Shown here piece after piece: positions 1 through 5,280 of a stretch of DNA of 9,968 nucleotides. Position numbers and translations under genes: made by a program. Source of the stretch: Chlamydiota bacterium (lineage in GTDB: Bacteria; Chlamydiota; Chlamydiia; Chlamydiales; JAJFMK01); the NCBI GenBank assembly GCA_021772215.1, contig JAJFMK010000093.1:1-9968 (forward strand). Direction: 5' to 3'. A model generated the notes under the pieces. The model had not been told where the DNA came from, did not search any database, and saw only the letters and a list, made by a program, of their open reading frames with translations. Within the stretch, counting starts at the first letter, position 1. Each line of letters begins with the position of its first letter.

Positions 1-59
1 TAACGAGCAAATGACTTTTGCAAGTTCCTATTCAATATAATATTTAGGAGTTAATAAAA

Positions 60-419
60 ATGGTTAGAGCAACAAGTGCTGTAGCCTCTCGTCGCAGCAG
101 AAAACGTATGCTGCGCTTAGCGAAAGGTTACTGGGGTGATAGAAAAAATCATTTAAGACTTTCAGGCGACGCCGTGATGCAAGCCATGGCGAACAGCTAC
201 CGCCACCGTAAGATGAAAAAGCGTGAATTTAGAGCGCTCTGGATCACCAGGCTCTCCGCTGCTGCGAAGATGCATGGCATCTCTTACAGCAAGTTCATCA
301 ACGGCTTAAAGAGGGCTCAATGCCTTCTTAATAGAAAGGTGCTCGCTGACATGGCGCTGCGCGATCCGAAAGGGTTCGCCACGGTTGTTGACGAAGCAAA
401 GCGCGCCCTCGCCAGCTAG
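60..419 (+). CDS. rplT: 50S ribosomal protein L20
   Basis: Large-subunit ribosomal protein that binds 23S rRNA early in 50S assembly. The 119 residues match the usual length of L20. The Arg/Lys-rich N-terminal extension (residues 1-30, ending in an AKGYWGDRK motif) and the later FRALWITRL (about 58-66), HGISYS and INGLK motifs are family hallmarks. The wording is close to chlamydial L20 as I remember it. The ATG at 60 follows a TAGGAG Shine-Dalgarno at 45-50 with 9 nt spacing. The window opens with TAA at 1-3, which could be the stop of rpmI (L35), the usual upstream partner, but nothing of that gene is visible. The stop TAG lies inside the ribosome-binding site of pheS, so the two genes are co-transcribed and probably translationally coupled. 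Confidence 0.97.
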   Translation: MVRATSAVASRRSRKRMLRLAKGYWGDRKNHLRLSGDAVMQAMANSYRHRKMKKREFRALWITRLSAAAKMHGISYSKFINGLKRAQCLLNRKVLADMALRDPKGFATVVDEAKRALAS

Positions 420-428
420 GAGGGCAGC

Positions 429-1457
429 TTGCATCCTGAGATAGAGCGCATCCAAGCGACGTTTGAAGAGGAGATTGCTTCAGTCAAGAACTCTTCAGAC
501 GCCCAGACGATCCAGGTTAAATACTTAGGTCGTAAAGGCCCCGTTCAGGGGCTGATGCGCCTTCTCAAAGATGCTACAACTGAAGAGCGACCTGCCGTTG
601 GAAAGGCGATCAATGATCTCAAAGAGCTAGTTACTGCGAAGATAGAGGCTTGCCTCGCAACTCTCGTCAGTGAAGAACAAAAAGAGCAGCTCGAGCGTGA
701 AAAAATTGATATCACCCTTCCTGGAAGAAAGCGTCGTCTTGGTCGTAAGCATCCCATTACCAAAGCGCTCGATCGCGTGATCGACATCCTCGTTGGGATG
801 GGCTTCTCTGTGCAGTATGGTCCCGATATCGAGACTGACTACTACAACTTTGAAGTCCTAAATTTCCCCAAAGATCATCCCGCCAGAGATATGCATGACA
901 CCTTCTATATCAGTGGTGATATGCTGCTGCGGACACACACCTCGAATGTGCAGGCGCGTGTGATGGAAAGAGAGAGTCTGCCGATCCGTGTTATCGCTCC
1001 GGGGAAGGCGTACCGCAACGAGACTATCAGTGCTAGATCGCACCTCTTCTTTCACCAAGTTGAGGGCTTCTATGTCGACAAGAAGGTCACCTTTGCTGAT
1101 CTCTTAGCCACACTCGATGAGTTTTTGAACAAATTATTTGGTGGCGAGATTAAAACCCGCTACCGTCCCAGCTATTTCCCCTTCGTGGAGCCTGGCCTCG
1201 AGGTCGACGTCAGCTGCCTCCTCTGCTCAGGCAAGGGCTGTCCTCTCTGCAAGCATACAGGCTGGCTTGAGATTGCCGGCGCAGGTATGATCCACCCTGA
1301 AGTTTTAAAAAATGTCGGCATCGACCCTGAAGAGTACTCTGGCTACGCCTGGGGTATGGGCCTCGACCGTCTTGTCCTAATCGAAAAGGGCATTCCCGAT
1401 ATCCGCCTCTTTATGGAAAATGATTTGCGGTTTCTTAAACAGTTCTCGGGGGTTTAG
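429..1457 (+). CDS. pheS: Phenylalanyl-tRNA synthetase alpha subunit
   Basis: Class II aminoacyl-tRNA synthetase subunit. It forms an alpha2beta2 enzyme with PheT and charges tRNA-Phe in the cytoplasm. The 342 residues give a full-length protein: an N-terminal coiled-coil arm (about 1-90) and the catalytic core with motif 1 (about 105-160), motif 2 (187-214, with GKAYRNE and FHQVEG) and motif 3 (309-337, GMGLDRLVL then IRLFMENDLRFLKQF). An insertion at 263-274 carries four cysteines (C263, C266, C271, C274) in a CxxC-x4-CxxC pattern, probably a zinc knuckle; I recall similar insertions in some other bacterial PheS proteins. The start is TTG: AGGAGGG at 418-424 lies only 4 nt upstream and overlaps the rplT stop, and no ATG gives a full N-terminus. 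pheT is not in the window, so the subunits are encoded apart. Confidence 0.97.
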   Translation: MHPEIERIQATFEEEIASVKNSSDAQTIQVKYLGRKGPVQGLMRLLKDATTEERPAVGKAINDLKELVTAKIEACLATLVSEEQKEQLEREKIDITLPGRKRRLGRKHPITKALDRVIDILVGMGFSVQYGPDIETDYYNFEVLNFPKDHPARDMHDTFYISGDMLLRTHTSNVQARVMERESLPIRVIAPGKAYRNETISARSHLFFHQVEGFYVDKKVTFADLLATLDEFLNKLFGGEIKTRYRPSYFPFVEPGLEVDVSCLLCSGKGCPLCKHTGWLEIAGAGMIHPEVLKNVGIDPEEYSGYAWGMGLDRLVLIEKGIPDIRLFMENDLRFLKQFSGV

Positions 1458-1460
1458 GGG

Positions 1461-1540
1461 TATGACTGTGGTGGTTAAAGTATGAAGTGGGTGGTGAAAG
1501 TATGAAGTGGGTGGTGAAAGTATGAAATGGGTGGTGAAAG
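1461..1540 (+). repeat. Four tandem 20-bp repeats over the start of the RluA-type gene
   Basis: Four head-to-tail 20-bp units start at 1461, 1481, 1501 and 1521. Units 2 and 3 are identical (TATGAAGTGGGTGGTGAAAG). Unit 4 differs by one base (AAATGG for AAGTGG), and unit 1 is more diverged. Unit 4 is the true beginning of the downstream gene, so the array looks like repeated duplication of that gene's initiation region. The period is not a multiple of 3, so each unit places its ATG in a new frame. Confidence 0.95.
1462..1525 (+). other. Chain of three overlapping 7-codon leader mini-ORFs
   Basis: Each of the first three repeat units encodes ATG plus six codons and TGA: MTVVVKV (1462-1485), MKWVVKV (1482-1505) and MKWVVKV (1502-1525). 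Each TGA sits in an ATGA overlap with the next ATG, and the last overlaps the ATG at 1522 of the pseudouridine synthase gene. The GGTGGTGAA of each unit lies a few bases before the next ATG and may serve as a weak Shine-Dalgarno. Whether ribosomes use these starts is unknown. They could act as a translational relay from pheS or as competing starts that lower synthase expression. Confidence 0.55.
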
Positions 1541-2319
1541 AGCCGAAGCGCTCCCTCAAACATGACATTTATGAAAAATTAAGCGGAAGACTCTCCCTTA
1601 ACGCTGTCCGTAAAGCTTTAGATAGCGGCCTCTGTAGTGTTAACGGTAAGCAGGAACGCTACGGCTCCCGCCGCCTGCATCCCGGTGATGAGATTAAATT
1701 CGTTCAAAAAGAGGAGACAAAACCGACTCTCTTCGATCCCAAGCGTACTCTCTTTGAAGATGATTACTTGCTTATCTGGAATAAGCCAAGAGGCGTGATC
1801 TGTAATGATCCCGCCTTCTTAGAGAGCACCCCCTCACTCCTCCTTGTTCACCGCCTAGATCGTGACACCTCAGGCTGCCTCATCTTCGCCAAATCGGAAG
1901 ATGTGCGGGTTAAGATGGTCGATCTCTTTGCCAAATTCGAAGTTAAAAAGCGCTACCTCGCTGAAGTTTGGGGCCGCGTCAAAAAGGATGAGGGGACGAT
2001 CCAGACCCGCTATGGCATCTCTCACAAAGAGGGGACGGCTAAGCGTTACTGCACGCGTGGCAAGCAGATGGCAAAGACCCAATATGAGGTTGTTGAGAGG
2101 AAGAAAGAGTCGACTGTTGTCCATCTCTATCCCATCACGGGCCGCACGCATCAGCTCCGCGTCCATATGGAGTCGATCGGCCACCCAATACTCGGCGACA
2201 TTCTCTACGGCCGCCGCGAAAAAGATAGTCAGATCCCTTTAAGGCTCAAGGCTGAGCAGATCTCCTTTTCACATCCTATTACTGGTGAGTCAATCTTAAC
2301 CTCTGTAACGCCCTGGTAG
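1522..2319 (+). CDS. RluA-family 23S rRNA/tRNA pseudouridine synthase
   Basis: Converts specific uridines in rRNA or tRNA to pseudouridine. The 265 residues have the usual layout: an S4-like RNA-binding region (about 10-60, with LNAVRKALDSGLCSVNG and LHPGDEI), then the catalytic domain with LLIWNKPRGVI (83-93), the catalytic loop HRLDRDTSG (110-118, nucleophile D113) and the uridine-pocket motif GRTHQLRVH (207-215). I cannot tell the RluA, RluC, RluD and RluB-like subfamilies apart, so no symbol is given. I chose the ATG at 1522. An in-frame GTG at 1507 would add five residues encoded by the repeat array. The gene begins inside the fourth repeat unit, 64 nt after the pheS stop, and is probably in the same transcript. 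Confidence 0.93.
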   Translation: MKWVVKEPKRSLKHDIYEKLSGRLSLNAVRKALDSGLCSVNGKQERYGSRRLHPGDEIKFVQKEETKPTLFDPKRTLFEDDYLLIWNKPRGVICNDPAFLESTPSLLLVHRLDRDTSGCLIFAKSEDVRVKMVDLFAKFEVKKRYLAEVWGRVKKDEGTIQTRYGISHKEGTAKRYCTRGKQMAKTQYEVVERKKESTVVHLYPITGRTHQLRVHMESIGHPILGDILYGRREKDSQIPLRLKAEQISFSHPITGESILTSVTPW

Positions 2320-2321
2320 AG

Positions 2322-2621
2322 ATGGCCCTGGTGCCAGGCGTTGCAGAAGGCTTCTATGGCACTGCTAAAGCTGACCAAAATCACGTAATGAGAGATATAG
2401 CTCGCCGATTCATCAAAAGCCGAAATATGCTCTATGCGGGTGCCCTATTAACGCCTATTTTAAGGATTAGCGCCCGTAGATCTTCTTCAAAGGAAAATGC
2501 ATTCTTTCTAACCTCAGCAGCTTATCTTGCTTCAGTTACAGCAGTTTTAGGAGGAATGACTATGGCCAGAAATATCAAAAACCTTTTAGAAGCAACCTTC
2601 AATCCAGGTTTGGGTAGCTAA
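2322..2621 (+). CDS. Small hypothetical membrane protein
   Basis: Not recognised. The 99 residues contain a polar, basic N-terminus (to about 35), a hydrophobic stretch at about 36-48, a basic Ser-rich linker (ARRSSSKE, 51-58) and a longer hydrophobic segment (about 60-82), which suggests a two-helix hairpin in the inner membrane. It starts 2 nt after the pseudouridine synthase stop without a clear Shine-Dalgarno, so if translated it is probably coupled. It resembles the protein at 4057-4368: ungapped alignment gives shared A8, F11, H21, R29, F30 and G40, then an AR...KE linker between the helices. It could be a paralogue or a degraded copy. A chlamydial inclusion-membrane protein is conceivable but unsupported. 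Confidence 0.5.
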   Translation: MALVPGVAEGFYGTAKADQNHVMRDIARRFIKSRNMLYAGALLTPILRISARRSSSKENAFFLTSAAYLASVTAVLGGMTMARNIKNLLEATFNPGLGS

Positions 2622-2722
2622 CAAAAATGATAAAGAGGATAACCTCGTCCCCTCGCCGACAAACTAGTCTGGGTATTGATAAGTCCATAACCAGTTAACC
2701 CTCAACTTACTGTTATCTACAC

Positions 2723-2751
2723 TTGATTGTAAAATGTAACTGAGTTACAAT
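2723..2751 (+). promoter_or_regulatory. Promoter with embedded palindromic operator for the toxin-antitoxin module
   Basis: A -35-like TTGATT (2723-2728) and a -10-like TACAAT (2746-2751) are separated by 17 bp. A perfect inverted repeat, TGTAACTGAGTTACA (2735-2749, 7-bp arms around one G), fills the spacer and overlaps the -10. This is the geometry expected for autorepression by a toxin-antitoxin complex. The predicted transcript would start almost at the GGAGG of the toxin gene, giving a very short leader. Operator use is inferred. Confidence 0.55.
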
Positions 2752-2770
2752 TTGGATTGGAGGTTAGGTA

Positions 2771-3092
2771 TTGGGAAAGCAAAAACCAGAAAAGATAGCT
2801 AACCTTTTAGAGGTGATAGAGCAGTGTATTGAGGAGGGCTGGTATCGAGTCACTCAGCATGCCTTACAAAGAAAGCAGGAGAGAGGGATTCTCCTACCTG
2901 AATTAACGTATGTGTTAACCAGTGGGCGGCATGAAAAGAGACAAGGATCATTTTGATGAGCTATATTGGTCGTGGAATTATGCCATTAGAGATCGAACTC
3001 TTGATGGAAAAGAGATGAGGGTTATTGTTTCTTTTGATGAGGAGGAATGGCTGTTGGTGGTTACAGCTTTTTTTATAGAAAAGGGGAGGTAA
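2771..3092 (+). pseudogene. DUF4258-like toxin of a type II TA module, frameshifted
   Basis: Probable RNase-type toxin of the DUF4258 group. The TTG at 2771 has GGAGG (2759-2763) 7 nt upstream. The first 57 residues contain the family-like run RVTQHALQRKQERGILLPE and end in SGRHEKR; this frame then stops at TGA 2954-2956. The expected continuation KDHFDELYWSWNYAIRD, later MRVIVSFDEEEWLLVVTAFF, lies in the +1 frame to TAA 3090-3092. Removing the single C at 2942 restores one reading frame of about 106 residues with the motif GRHEKRKDHFDE. The stop overlaps the antitoxin Shine-Dalgarno. Alternatives are a sequencing error, or a +1 ribosomal shift at TTT TGA (2951-2956), which also re-enters the FDE frame. 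Confidence 0.75.
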
Positions 3093-3097
3093 AAATT

Positions 3098-3559
3098 ATG
3101 ACAAAACGAAAAATCGAAGAAGAATTTATTTATGAGGAGTTGGGATTTCCTCTAGTGTTGCGCAATGTTCCGATGATCGAACTGCGTGGTCAGGTGGCGC
3201 TGGATGTCGATCTCAATTTGCTGCAAAGAGTTGTTCTTTTAACCCTGGCGCACTACTCTGCGGCTTTAACAGGGAACCATATTCGTTTTATCCGATTATG
3301 GCTTCAGCTAACTCTGGAAGAGTTTGGAGAGTTATTTGGTGTGACCCATGCGGCGGTTCTGAAATGGGAAAAGAGCAAAAATAGATCATCTAAGATGTCT
3401 CTGACAACAGAGCGTGATCTGCGCCTTCTCCTATTGGATCGGCTTCTAACGCGTGATGATGATTTTAGAAAGGCCTTTAAGACCGTCCATCAGTCAAAGA
3501 TTAGCGGTAAAGTCACGCCCATTGTCATAGATGTTCCGGTCGATTTAGTCGCTGTTTAG
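3098..3559 (+). CDS. HTH (Xre/MqsA-like) antitoxin
   Basis: DNA-binding antitoxin that would bind the preceding toxin and repress the module. The 153 residues have a helix-turn-helix at about 64-93 (IRLWLQLTLEEFGELFGVTH followed by AAVLKWEKSKN), the pattern of Xre-type HTH domains in antitoxins encoded after their toxin. The N-terminal 60 residues probably bind the toxin or dimerise, and the C-terminal tail is hydrophobic-acidic. I chose the ATG at 3098, because GGGGAGG at 3083-3089 sits 8 nt upstream and overlaps the toxin stop; the in-frame ATG at 3047 lies inside the toxin reading frame. The toxin is broken but the antitoxin reads through intact. Its stop (3557-3559) overlaps the stop of the exchanger remnant on the other strand. 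Confidence 0.8.
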   Translation: MTKRKIEEEFIYEELGFPLVLRNVPMIELRGQVALDVDLNLLQRVVLLTLAHYSAALTGNHIRFIRLWLQLTLEEFGELFGVTHAAVLKWEKSKNRSSKMSLTTERDLRLLLLDRLLTRDDDFRKAFKTVHQSKISGKVTPIVIDVPVDLVAV

Positions 3560-3924
3560 GCGAAAGTCAAAGTTAAGTATATACAGTAGAAGAAGAGAAG
3601 CAGGGCCCCTTCTGTGCGGTCGATATAGTGGCCTGTGATGAAGATCGGAACGAGTAGGAGGGCAGAGAAGATCATGGCCGGGAAGTCTAAGGATAGCGCT
3701 TCTGGAGTGACGTTGAGAGAATCTTGGCTGGCAATGGCGCCGATGCCGAGGACGATCAGGAGGTTGAAGATGTTGCTACCGATAATGTTGGCAACATCGA
3801 TGTCGCCCTCCTCTTTATAGGCGGCGGTGACGCTTGTGGCGAGCTCGGGAAGGGAGGTTCCAATCGCAACGACGGTTAGGCCGATGATAAAGGGGCTGAC
3901 GCCGAATTGGTCTCTGTAAAGAAC
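3556..3924 (-). pseudogene. C-terminal remnant of a CaxA/YrbG-type Na+/Ca2+ exchanger
   Basis: Read from 3924 down to a TAA at 3558-3556, 123 codons are open and encode the second half of an inner-membrane cation/Ca2+ exchanger. The alpha-repeat signature GLTVVAIGTSLPELATSV is followed by IIGSNIFNLLIVLG and two more hydrophobic segments, ending CIYLTLTFA. The first alpha-repeat and N-terminal helices are missing. Upstream (above 3924) the frame meets a stop within three codons, exactly where base composition turns AT-rich. No ATG, GTG or TTG precedes the signature, so it is unlikely to be translated alone. The codons carry no internal stop or frameshift, so the truncation may be recent. Stop codons of this gene and the antitoxin overlap tail to tail. 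Confidence 0.85.
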
Positions 3925-3945
3925 TAATATTTAAATAGATGTGAA

Positions 3946-3972
3946 ATATCAATTGATTAATAAAATTGATAT
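3946..3972. repeat. AT-rich inverted repeat
   Basis: Arms ATATCAATT (3946-3954) and AATTGATAT (3964-3972) are perfect 9-bp inverted copies around a 9-nt loop. They lie just past the exchanger truncation point, in an AT-rich spacer (3925-4056) with no gene. The repeat could be an operator or the end of an inserted segment. No T-tract follows, so it is not a convincing terminator. Confidence 0.5.
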
Positions 3973-4004
3973 CAACTCTTTATAAGTACTTAACACTTGT
4001 TGTG

Positions 4005-4010
4005 TATAAT
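4005..4010 (+). promoter_or_regulatory. Probable -10 box for the small membrane protein gene
   Basis: A perfect TATAAT lies 47 nt upstream of the ATG at 4057 in an AT-rich stretch. No good -35 is seen at 16-18 bp; TATAAG (3981-3986) is the nearest candidate. A run of nine T followed by GATAAAAAA lies between the box and the Shine-Dalgarno. Confidence 0.4.
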
Positions 4011-4056
4011 ATAACTTAGTTATTAGTTTTTTTTTGATAAAAAAAGGGGAATAAAA

Positions 4057-4368
4057 ATGAATTCTATAGTCAGTTTTGCTGGTGATTTTGTGAAAGGAAG
4101 GGCCTTAATTGGAGAACACGATGATAAATTTGGTATTTCTAGGTTTGTTAACGGTTGCTTTTACATTGGCTTAGGTTCTACTGCGGTGGCTGTGATATTA
4201 GCAAACCAGGCTAGAAAAGAGGATAGCAACAAAGAAGGCAATCAATTAAATTTCAAAAAAATTTCTTATGGAACAGGTGCTGTTGTAGCGGGTGCAGCTG
4301 GTGCAGTTGCATTCGGGACAATAATGTACATGGCGACGTTAGTGACGACGGCACTTATGAAGCGTTAA
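4057..4368 (+). CDS. Small hypothetical two-helix membrane protein
   Basis: Not recognised. The 103 residues contain hydrophobic segments at about 31-50 and 69-100, the second very rich in Gly and Ala, joined by a charged linker (QARKEDSNKEGNQLNFKK), which suggests a membrane hairpin. GGGGA (4046-4050) lies 6 nt before the ATG, a credible ribosome-binding site, and a TATAAT box is upstream, so the gene seems to be its own unit. It shows weak collinear similarity to the protein at 2322-2621. After the TAA the same frame stays open for another 41 codons to a TGA at 4492-4494; I treat this as chance or an old extension. The AT-rich start contrasts with the GC-richer exchanger remnant next door and hints at insertion. 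Confidence 0.65.
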   Translation: MNSIVSFAGDFVKGRALIGEHDDKFGISRFVNGCFYIGLGSTAVAVILANQARKEDSNKEGNQLNFKKISYGTGAVVAGAAGAVAFGTIMYMATLVTTALMKR

Positions 4369-4394
4369 TCATTTTCTGAAAATTTTATCACCGA

Positions 4395-4434
4395 CGCCGT
4401 AAAACCCTTCCGTACAGGGGAGGGATATAAGGCG
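4395..4434. repeat. Nested hairpin
   Basis: CCCTTCC (4405-4411) can pair with GGGAGGG (4418-4424) around a 6-nt loop, with one G-U pair in RNA. Outside it, CGCC (4395-4398) pairs with GGCG (4431-4434) across a symmetrical 6/6 internal loop. There is no U-tract, so it is not a simple terminator. It may be one end of a small hairpin-flanked element reaching to the hairpins at 4578-4634. Confidence 0.45.
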
Positions 4435-4564
4435 CCTCTTGTTGTAAACTTTCCTAACATATATACTAACCTTACTGTTGATGGAGCAGGCTGAGACAAG
4501 TTCCTCTAAACAAACCATCATTAAAAATTAGCTCTCTGAATAGATAGCTTGGGTATCCAAATCC

Positions 4565-4873
4565 CTAGAAGCCCTCTCCACACCTTAATTGTGGTACGAG
4601 CAGAGGAACCCTTAATCGGGAGAAGCCTTCTGCTTTAGCTGAGGGAGTATTCACGTAGCTCATTAAAGATAGTATTTTTTTTGAGCGATCCCAGCTCTCT
4701 TGATGTATGGCTAATCTGTTTTCGGTTGAGTCGTAATTTAGATAATCATAGTTGGGATAGAGCTGTTTTGAGATCGTTGTTTTACCAGTCTGCCTTGGGC
4801 CGCTGATGAGCACAATTTTTTGAGGTAGATCTTCAAGAATGTAGGGTTGTAGCTTCCTTCTCATATACGGCAA
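4565..4873 (-). pseudogene. AAA_14/DUF4143-type ATPase, N-terminal fragment, decayed
   Basis: Only the first about 65 residues match this ATPase family, whose full members run to several hundred residues. RRKLQPYILEDL leads into the Walker A P-loop GPRQTGKTT (25-33), followed by LNYDSTENR and SWDRSKK. At a run of eight A on the coding strand (complement of 4675-4682) the frame is lost. Adding one A gives NTIFNELREYS, a plausible decayed Walker B (IFDELHKY in intact relatives, with D changed to N and H to R), then a stop at 4637-4635. The open frame beyond that point to 4565 is unrelated sequence. The start could be TTG 4873 or ATG 4864; neither has a strong ribosome-binding site. A palindrome lies just upstream. 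It is almost certainly non-functional. Confidence 0.75.
4578..4634. repeat. Pair of hairpins sharing a CTTAAT loop motif
   Basis: The first hairpin is CCACA (4578-4582) with TGTGG (4590-4594). The second is AGCAGA (4599-4604) with TCTGCT (4629-4634), enclosing a small CCC/GGG stem (4609-4611 with 4618-4620). Both loops contain CTTAAT. Dense hairpins next to a broken gene resemble the ends of IS200/IS605-type elements, but no transposase or TnpB is present and the assignment is a guess. Confidence 0.4.
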
Positions 4874-4875
4874 TT

Positions 4876-4930
4876 ATGACACCAATTCCGGAATTGTCAT
4901 GGCAGAAACGGAATTAACGCCGGAATTGTC
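4876..4930. promoter_or_regulatory. Palindromic operator-like region upstream of the ATPase remnant
   Basis: CAATTCCGGAATTG (4883-4896) is a perfect 14-bp palindrome, nested in outer arms ATGACA (4876-4881) and TGTCAT (4895-4900). The half-site CCGGAATTGTC occurs twice (4888-4898 and 4920-4930), and a further CGGAATT is at 4909-4915. Position and symmetry suggest a repressor site for the divergent gene that was once here. No regulator can be named. Confidence 0.5.
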
Positions 4931-5154
4931 GTAACTATTTCTTAGGAAAATCTAATGATAAGTCTTGATGATCAGTATGTTATATGAATTTTTCTGATTT
5001 TTCTTTCGTCCCTGGCTCTCTGCGGTAGTTCTTTCGAGAAAGTAGCAGGGGAGTACCTCTAGAAAAGGGATAAAGGCTTACAGGACACTGTCGCTAACAG
5101 CGGTAATGAAGTCGGCAACCTGATCCGTCTTTTTAGTCGATAGCTACAACGCAC
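4931..5154. other. Region without a supported gene
   Basis: I see no convincing coding sequence on either strand. It contains a hairpin-forming stretch around 5009-5052 (CCCTG and CAGGG arms enclosing CTTTCGAGAAAG). A weak minus-strand frame, LSTKKTDQVADFITAVSDSVL between two stops at about 5085-5150, could be debris of a gene. It has no start and I do not call it. No strong terminator for the surface operon is visible here. Confidence 0.5.
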
Positions 5155-5280
5155 TCACTTGACTTTTGCAAAAGCTCGAGGTGGGTCTTTGATGAAGGTG
5201 GGTTTGATCAATCGACGAAAAAGTTTTTTAGCTGTTTTCCCCCCTAGTTTTTCTTCATTGCAAGTATATTGAATTTTCAT
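5155..5280 (-). CDS. 41-residue basic peptide, last gene of the surface operon
   Basis: Not recognised. The ATG (5280-5278) overlaps the stop of the metallophosphoesterase gene in an ATGA, and the frame runs 41 codons to a TGA at 5157-5155. The peptide begins MKIQYTCNEEKLGGKTAKKL and ends PPRAFAKVK. It is strongly basic (nine Lys, three Arg), has a single Cys and lacks a signal peptide or membrane segment, so a cytoplasmic nucleic-acid or anion binder is possible. It could also be the surviving start of a longer gene whose 3' part decayed, since the sequence beyond the stop keeps coding-like fragments. The conserved overlap style of this operon is the main argument that it is real. AGGA lies too close to the ATG to be ideal, so coupling is likely. 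Confidence 0.45.
   Translation of the reverse strand: MKIQYTCNEEKLGGKTAKKLFRRLIKPTFIKDPPRAFAKVK

Noticed and set aside
2635..2646. GAGG-ATAA-CCTC hairpin as terminator of the pheS-RluA transcript
   Set aside because: The stem is only 4 bp and no T-run follows.
3047..3097. Upstream ATG for the antitoxin at 3047
   Set aside because: It falls inside the restored toxin frame, whereas the ATG at 3098 has an excellent GGGGAGG at the right distance.
3635..3820. Plus-strand open frame of 61 codons
   Set aside because: It is antisense to the exchanger remnant, whose minus-strand frame has clear alpha-repeat motifs; the plus-strand product has no recognisable features.
4369..4494. In-frame extension of 41 codons after the TAA of the small membrane protein
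   Set aside because: It has no start, lies over the 4395-4434 hairpin and has no family match I recognise. Read-through is possible but unsupported.
5085..5154. Minus-strand frame LSTKKTDQVADFITAVSDSVL as a gene
   Set aside because: It lies between two stops with no start codon or ribosome-binding site; at most it is gene debris.
5163..5174. CTTTTGCAAAAG palindrome as an insertion-sequence end
   Set aside because: It sits within the coding frame of the small basic peptide and has no matching partner in the window; a partial match near position 14 is too short to count.
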